DNA of 64,000 nt from positions 1-64,000 of the forward strand of contig NZ_JAUSSH010000015.1 in the NCBI RefSeq assembly GCF_030812255.1, written 5' to 3'. Positions within the stretch are counted from its first letter, which is position 1. The number at the start of each line of letters is the position of its first letter. Made by a program: the position numbers and the translations under genes. The DNA is from Paeniglutamicibacter psychrophenolicus. GTDB taxonomy: Bacteria > Actinomycetota > Actinomycetes > Actinomycetales > Micrococcaceae. Positions 61,338-64,000 of this stretch are shown here, piece after piece. The notes under the pieces were generated by a model that was given only the letters and a program-made list of their open reading frames with translations, had not been told where the DNA came from and ran no database searches.

Positions 61338-62789
61338 TTGGAACCACACAACGTACGAGAGCACCAGCACCCCGTGTCCACCAAGGTCGCGGAACTGTCT
61401 TCCGAAGGCTACAAGAAGACGCTGACCCGTCGCCACGTCCAGATGATCGCCATGGGCGGCGCCATTGGCGTGGGCCTGTTCATGGGTGCCGGTGGCCGTC
61501 TGGCCTCGACCGGCCCGGCCCTGATCTTCTCCTACGCGCTGGCCGGCCTGATCGCCTACTTCCTGATGCGTGCCCTGGGCGAGCTGATCATGTACCGCCA
61601 GTCCTCGGGTTCCTTCGTTTCCTACGCCGGTGAGCTGTTCGGCGCCAAGGGTGCCTTCCTCGCGGGTTGGATGTACGTGCTGAACTGGGTCATGACCGGC
61701 ATTGCAGAGCTGATCGCCATTGGCCTGTACTTCACCTACTTCTTCCCCGGCGTCCCGGTGGAAGCCGCGGCGCTGTGCGCCCTTGGCCTGCTGGTGGCCG
61801 TGAACCTCTTCAGCGCCAAGGCCTTTGCCGAGTTCGAATTCTGGGCGTCCTTCCTGAAGGTTGCCGCGATCGTGCTCTTCCTGCTGATCGGCATCTACCT
61901 GGTGGTCACCAATGCACAGGTCGGCGACGGACACGCAGCGGTGGGCAACCTCTTCGCCTCCGAGGGCGGCATGTTCCCGCGTGGCGTGCTGATCTCCATC
62001 CTGGTCCTGAACGCAGTGATCTTTGCCTACAACGGCATCGAGCTGGTGGGCATCACCGCCGGCGAAATGGAGGATCCCGAAAAGGAAGTCCCCGCGGCCA
62101 TCCGCGCCGTGGTGGTGCGCATCGTGGTCTTCTACGTCGGCTCGGTCACCCTGCTGGCGATGATCCTTCCGTGGAACCACTACAAGGCAGGCGAGAGCCC
62201 GTTCGTGACGGTCTTCGACCAGCTGGGCTGGGGCTGGATCGGCAGCGTCATGAACTTCATCGTCATCACCGCCGCGCTGAGCTCCTGCAACTCGGGCATC
62301 TACTCGATCGGCCGCGTCTTCCGCGCGATGGCCAACAACGGCCATGCGCCGCAGTGGCTGACCAAGATGAACAAGCGCTATGTTCCCTACGCCGCCATTT
62401 GGGCGATTGCCGCTGTCTACTTCGTTGGCGTGATGCTGAACATCTGGCTCGGTGGATCCTACGCGTTCGACCTCGCCTTGAACACCGCCTCGATCGGCGT
62501 GCTGTTCACCTGGGCCTCGATCTTTGCCTGCCAGATCATGCTGCGCAGGAAGAAGGGCAAGGTCTCCAAGCTCCCGATGTCCGGTTCCCCGTACACCAGC
62601 TGGGCAGGATTGGTGGCGCTTGCCATCATCACGGTGCTGATCGGCTTTGACACCATGGTCGGCAAGGACGGCGAGGTCTTCCACCTGGGCCGCTATACCA
62701 TCGGCTGCATCCCGCTGATCGCGGTCGGTCTGTGGATCGGTTGGCGCAAGGTGCGCCACAACAAGCCCAAGAGCGAGCTCTATTCGTAG
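61338..62789 (+). CDS. Amino acid permease (APC superfamily, AroP/GabP type)
   Basis: 483 residues with about 12 membrane helices. The first helix contains the substrate-binding MIAMGGAIGVGLFMGAG; the consensus amphipathic region EFEFWASFLKVAAI and the GIELVGITAGEMEDPEKEVPAAIR loop are typical. The exact amino acid is not predictable. The start is a TTG at 61338, placed by AAAGGAG 8 nt upstream; an earlier in-frame TTG at 61314 has no such signal. Confidence 0.9.
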   Translation: MEPHNVREHQHPVSTKVAELSSEGYKKTLTRRHVQMIAMGGAIGVGLFMGAGGRLASTGPALIFSYALAGLIAYFLMRALGELIMYRQSSGSFVSYAGELFGAKGAFLAGWMYVLNWVMTGIAELIAIGLYFTYFFPGVPVEAAALCALGLLVAVNLFSAKAFAEFEFWASFLKVAAIVLFLLIGIYLVVTNAQVGDGHAAVGNLFASEGGMFPRGVLISILVLNAVIFAYNGIELVGITAGEMEDPEKEVPAAIRAVVVRIVVFYVGSVTLLAMILPWNHYKAGESPFVTVFDQLGWGWIGSVMNFIVITAALSSCNSGIYSIGRVFRAMANNGHAPQWLTKMNKRYVPYAAIWAIAAVYFVGVMLNIWLGGSYAFDLALNTASIGVLFTWASIFACQIMLRRKKGKVSKLPMSGSPYTSWAGLVALAIITVLIGFDTMVGKDGEVFHLGRYTIGCIPLIAVGLWIGWRKVRHNKPKSELYS

Positions 62790-62822
62790 GGAATCGTCCG
62801 CGCCGGAGCGCGCAAGCGGCGA

Positions 62823-62879
62823 AACGGTGGGTGGGTGGTTCCCAGGGAAATCTTGGGAACCACCCACCCACCGTTGTTT
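62823..62879. terminator. Bidirectional terminator after the permease
   Basis: Perfect 22-bp stem from 62823-62844 to 62854-62875 (core GGTGGGTGGGTGGTTCCCA), then GTTGTTT. Lies between the convergent permease and MFS genes. Confidence 0.9.
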
Positions 62880-62916
62880 CCGGCGCCGTTGCCCCGGGGG
62901 AAAGGGCCGGGCCAGG

Positions 62917-64000
62917 CTAGGACCGGGGAGCGAGGGCCTCCGCGTCCGTGTCGGCCAGGATGCCCGTCTGGTGGGCATCCGGAAGCTCGGTTCCGCGCAG
63001 CGAGGCACCGGCGGTCTCGGGCAGGTACCGCGTGGCGACCAGGCCGATGGCGCAGGCCGCCATCATGTAGACGGCCGGGAACAGCAGGAAGTCGGTCTCG
63101 TTGATGACTGCCTCGTTGACTATGGCCGCGGTGCCGCCGAAGATCGCGGTTGCCACGTTGTAGGTCACGGCAAAGCCGGCAAACCTGACATGGGACGGGA
63201 ACATGGCGGGGAAGGTGGCCGTGATGGTGGCCAGTTGCGGGATGTAGAGCAGGCCCAGGATGGCGAAGCCGAGGATCGCGAGCGGAAAACTCCTGCCCAT
63301 CAGCCAGAACAGCGGCAGGGCCAGCACAAAGAGGCCGATCAGCGACGCAAACCACAGGGGTTTTCGACCCACCTTGTCCGAGAGTGATCCGGCAAAGGGG
63401 ATGACGGCCATCATTGCAACCTCGCCGACCAGGATCACCATCAGGGACGCCTTCGGATCCAGGCCCAGCTGGCCCTCGAGATAGGTCGGCATGTAGCTCA
63501 ACAACGTGTAGTTCACGACGTTCAGGGCGATGACCAGGCCGCTCATGATGAGCATCGGGCGCCAGTAGCCGCGGATGAGCGTGCGCAGGGAGCTTGATTC
63601 CTGGACCTCGCCGCGCTCCTCGAGTTCCTGGAAGACCGGGGTGTCTTCCAGCTTGTTTCGCAGGTAGAGGCCGATCAGGCCCATGGGCAGGGCCATCATG
63701 AACGGTACGCGCCAGCCCCAGTCCATCATGGCCTCGTCGCCCAGCGCGACCTGGAAGCCCAGCATCACGGCCGTACCCAGGGCGAAGCCGCCGAGGGTGC
63801 CGAACTCCAGGAACGACCCGAAGAAGCCGCGCTTCTTGTCGGGGGAGTATTCGGCCATGAATGTTGCGGCGCCGCCGTATTCCCCGCCGGTGGAGAAGCC
63901 CTGGATCATGCGCAGGAGCACCAGCAGAACCGGTGCCAGGATGCCGACCTGTTCAAAGGTCGGCAGGATGCCGATGAAGAAGGTTGCCAGGGACATCATC
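62917..64000 (-). CDS. MFS transporter, metabolite:H+ symporter (ProP-like) family, 5'-truncated by the window
   Basis: At least 360 residues; the frame is open to the window edge, so the N-terminus (usually ~80-100 more residues with the first helices) is missing. The family pattern is clear: MIQGFSTGGEYGGAATFMAEYSPDKKRGFFGSFLEFG, RIPF-type WGWRVPFMMALPMGLIGLYLR and LSDKVGRKPLWF in the second half. Probable substrates are compatible solutes, dicarboxylates or shikimate-like acids; none can be chosen from sequence. Confidence 0.88.
   Translation of the reverse strand, partial: MMSLATFFIGILPTFEQVGILAPVLLVLLRMIQGFSTGGEYGGAATFMAEYSPDKKRGFFGSFLEFGTLGGFALGTAVMLGFQVALGDEAMMDWGWRVPFMMALPMGLIGLYLRNKLEDTPVFQELEERGEVQESSSLRTLIRGYWRPMLIMSGLVIALNVVNYTLLSYMPTYLEGQLGLDPKASLMVILVGEVAMMAVIPFAGSLSDKVGRKPLWFASLIGLFVLALPLFWLMGRSFPLAILGFAILGLLYIPQLATITATFPAMFPSHVRFAGFAVTYNVATAIFGGTAAIVNEAVINETDFLLFPAVYMMAACAIGLVATRYLPETAGASLRGTELPDAHQTGILADTDAEALAPRS

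Overview
The window looks like a chromosomal piece of a high-GC Gram-positive actinobacterium, most likely a Micrococcaceae member of the Arthrobacter/Paeniglutamicibacter kind. This is inferred from base composition, gene families and gene order, with no database search. Two blocks keep an order I know from Mycobacterium tuberculosis. Block 1 (0.1-30.8 kb) matches the Rv3676-Rv3646c neighbourhood: crp, marP, nth, Nudix hydrolase, acs, the ssd/tad pilus operon, a DEAD-box helicase and topA. Block 2 (29.8-61 kb) matches Rv0496-Rv0548c: ppx, sugar-phosphate isomerase, proC, an excisionase-like HTH gene, bS22, a SerB1-like HAD phosphatase, glutaredoxin, the cytochrome c maturation operon, menA, menE and menB.

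Layout. 0-0.1 kb is a homopolymer artefact. 0.1-6.3 kb holds crp, marP, DUF2332, mmcQ-like, aroQ and acs. 6.7-10.0 kb holds a low-complexity membrane protein, nth and a Nudix hydrolase. 10-11.8 kb encodes an exonuclease/polymerase. 11.9-17.1 kb is a compact Tad/Flp-type pilus operon. 17.1-21.3 kb has a helicase, a GNAT protein and trhO. 21.5-23.9 kb carries a DUF222-HNH nuclease and a decayed membrane-protein gene. 24-32.6 kb holds a GNAT protein, methyltransferase, ArsR-like regulator, topA, ppx, isomerase and proC. 32.7-36.7 kb has a Ktr-type K+ uptake pair, acuC and an ArsR regulator. 36.9-39.7 kb has gdhA and a DAHP synthase preceded by what looks like an aromatic leader-peptide attenuator. 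39.9-42.5 kb has an HTH protein, bS22, HAD, glutaredoxin and rex. 43.6-48.4 kb is the resA-ccdA-resB-ccsB operon. 49.2 kb is an initiator tRNA, followed by rtcB, PLDc_N and DUF4229 genes. 51.9-55.5 kb is an LldR-type regulator divergent from an FAD/Fe-S lactate-type dehydrogenase. 55.8-60.9 kb holds a frameshifted membrane gene, menA, a short-chain fatty-acid transporter, menE and menB. 61.3-64 kb has an amino-acid permease and an MFS transporter that runs off the edge.

How the genes fit together. Respiration and redox dominate block 2: c-type cytochrome assembly, menaquinone synthesis, Rex (NADH sensing), glutaredoxin and lactate oxidation feeding quinone. Carbon and nitrogen entry is covered by acs (with the deacetylase-like AcuC), gdhA, aroQ, the DAHP synthase and proC. 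The most distinctive signals are regulatory. At least 15 start codons, including that of the aromatic leader peptide, lie 6-8 nt downstream of a TANNNT -10 element, which predicts leaderless mRNAs. The candidate attenuator at 38.39-38.52 kb combines such a promoter, a 19-codon ORF containing W-Y-A-Y-F, interleaved pairing segments and a terminator hairpin, all ahead of the first enzyme of aromatic biosynthesis.
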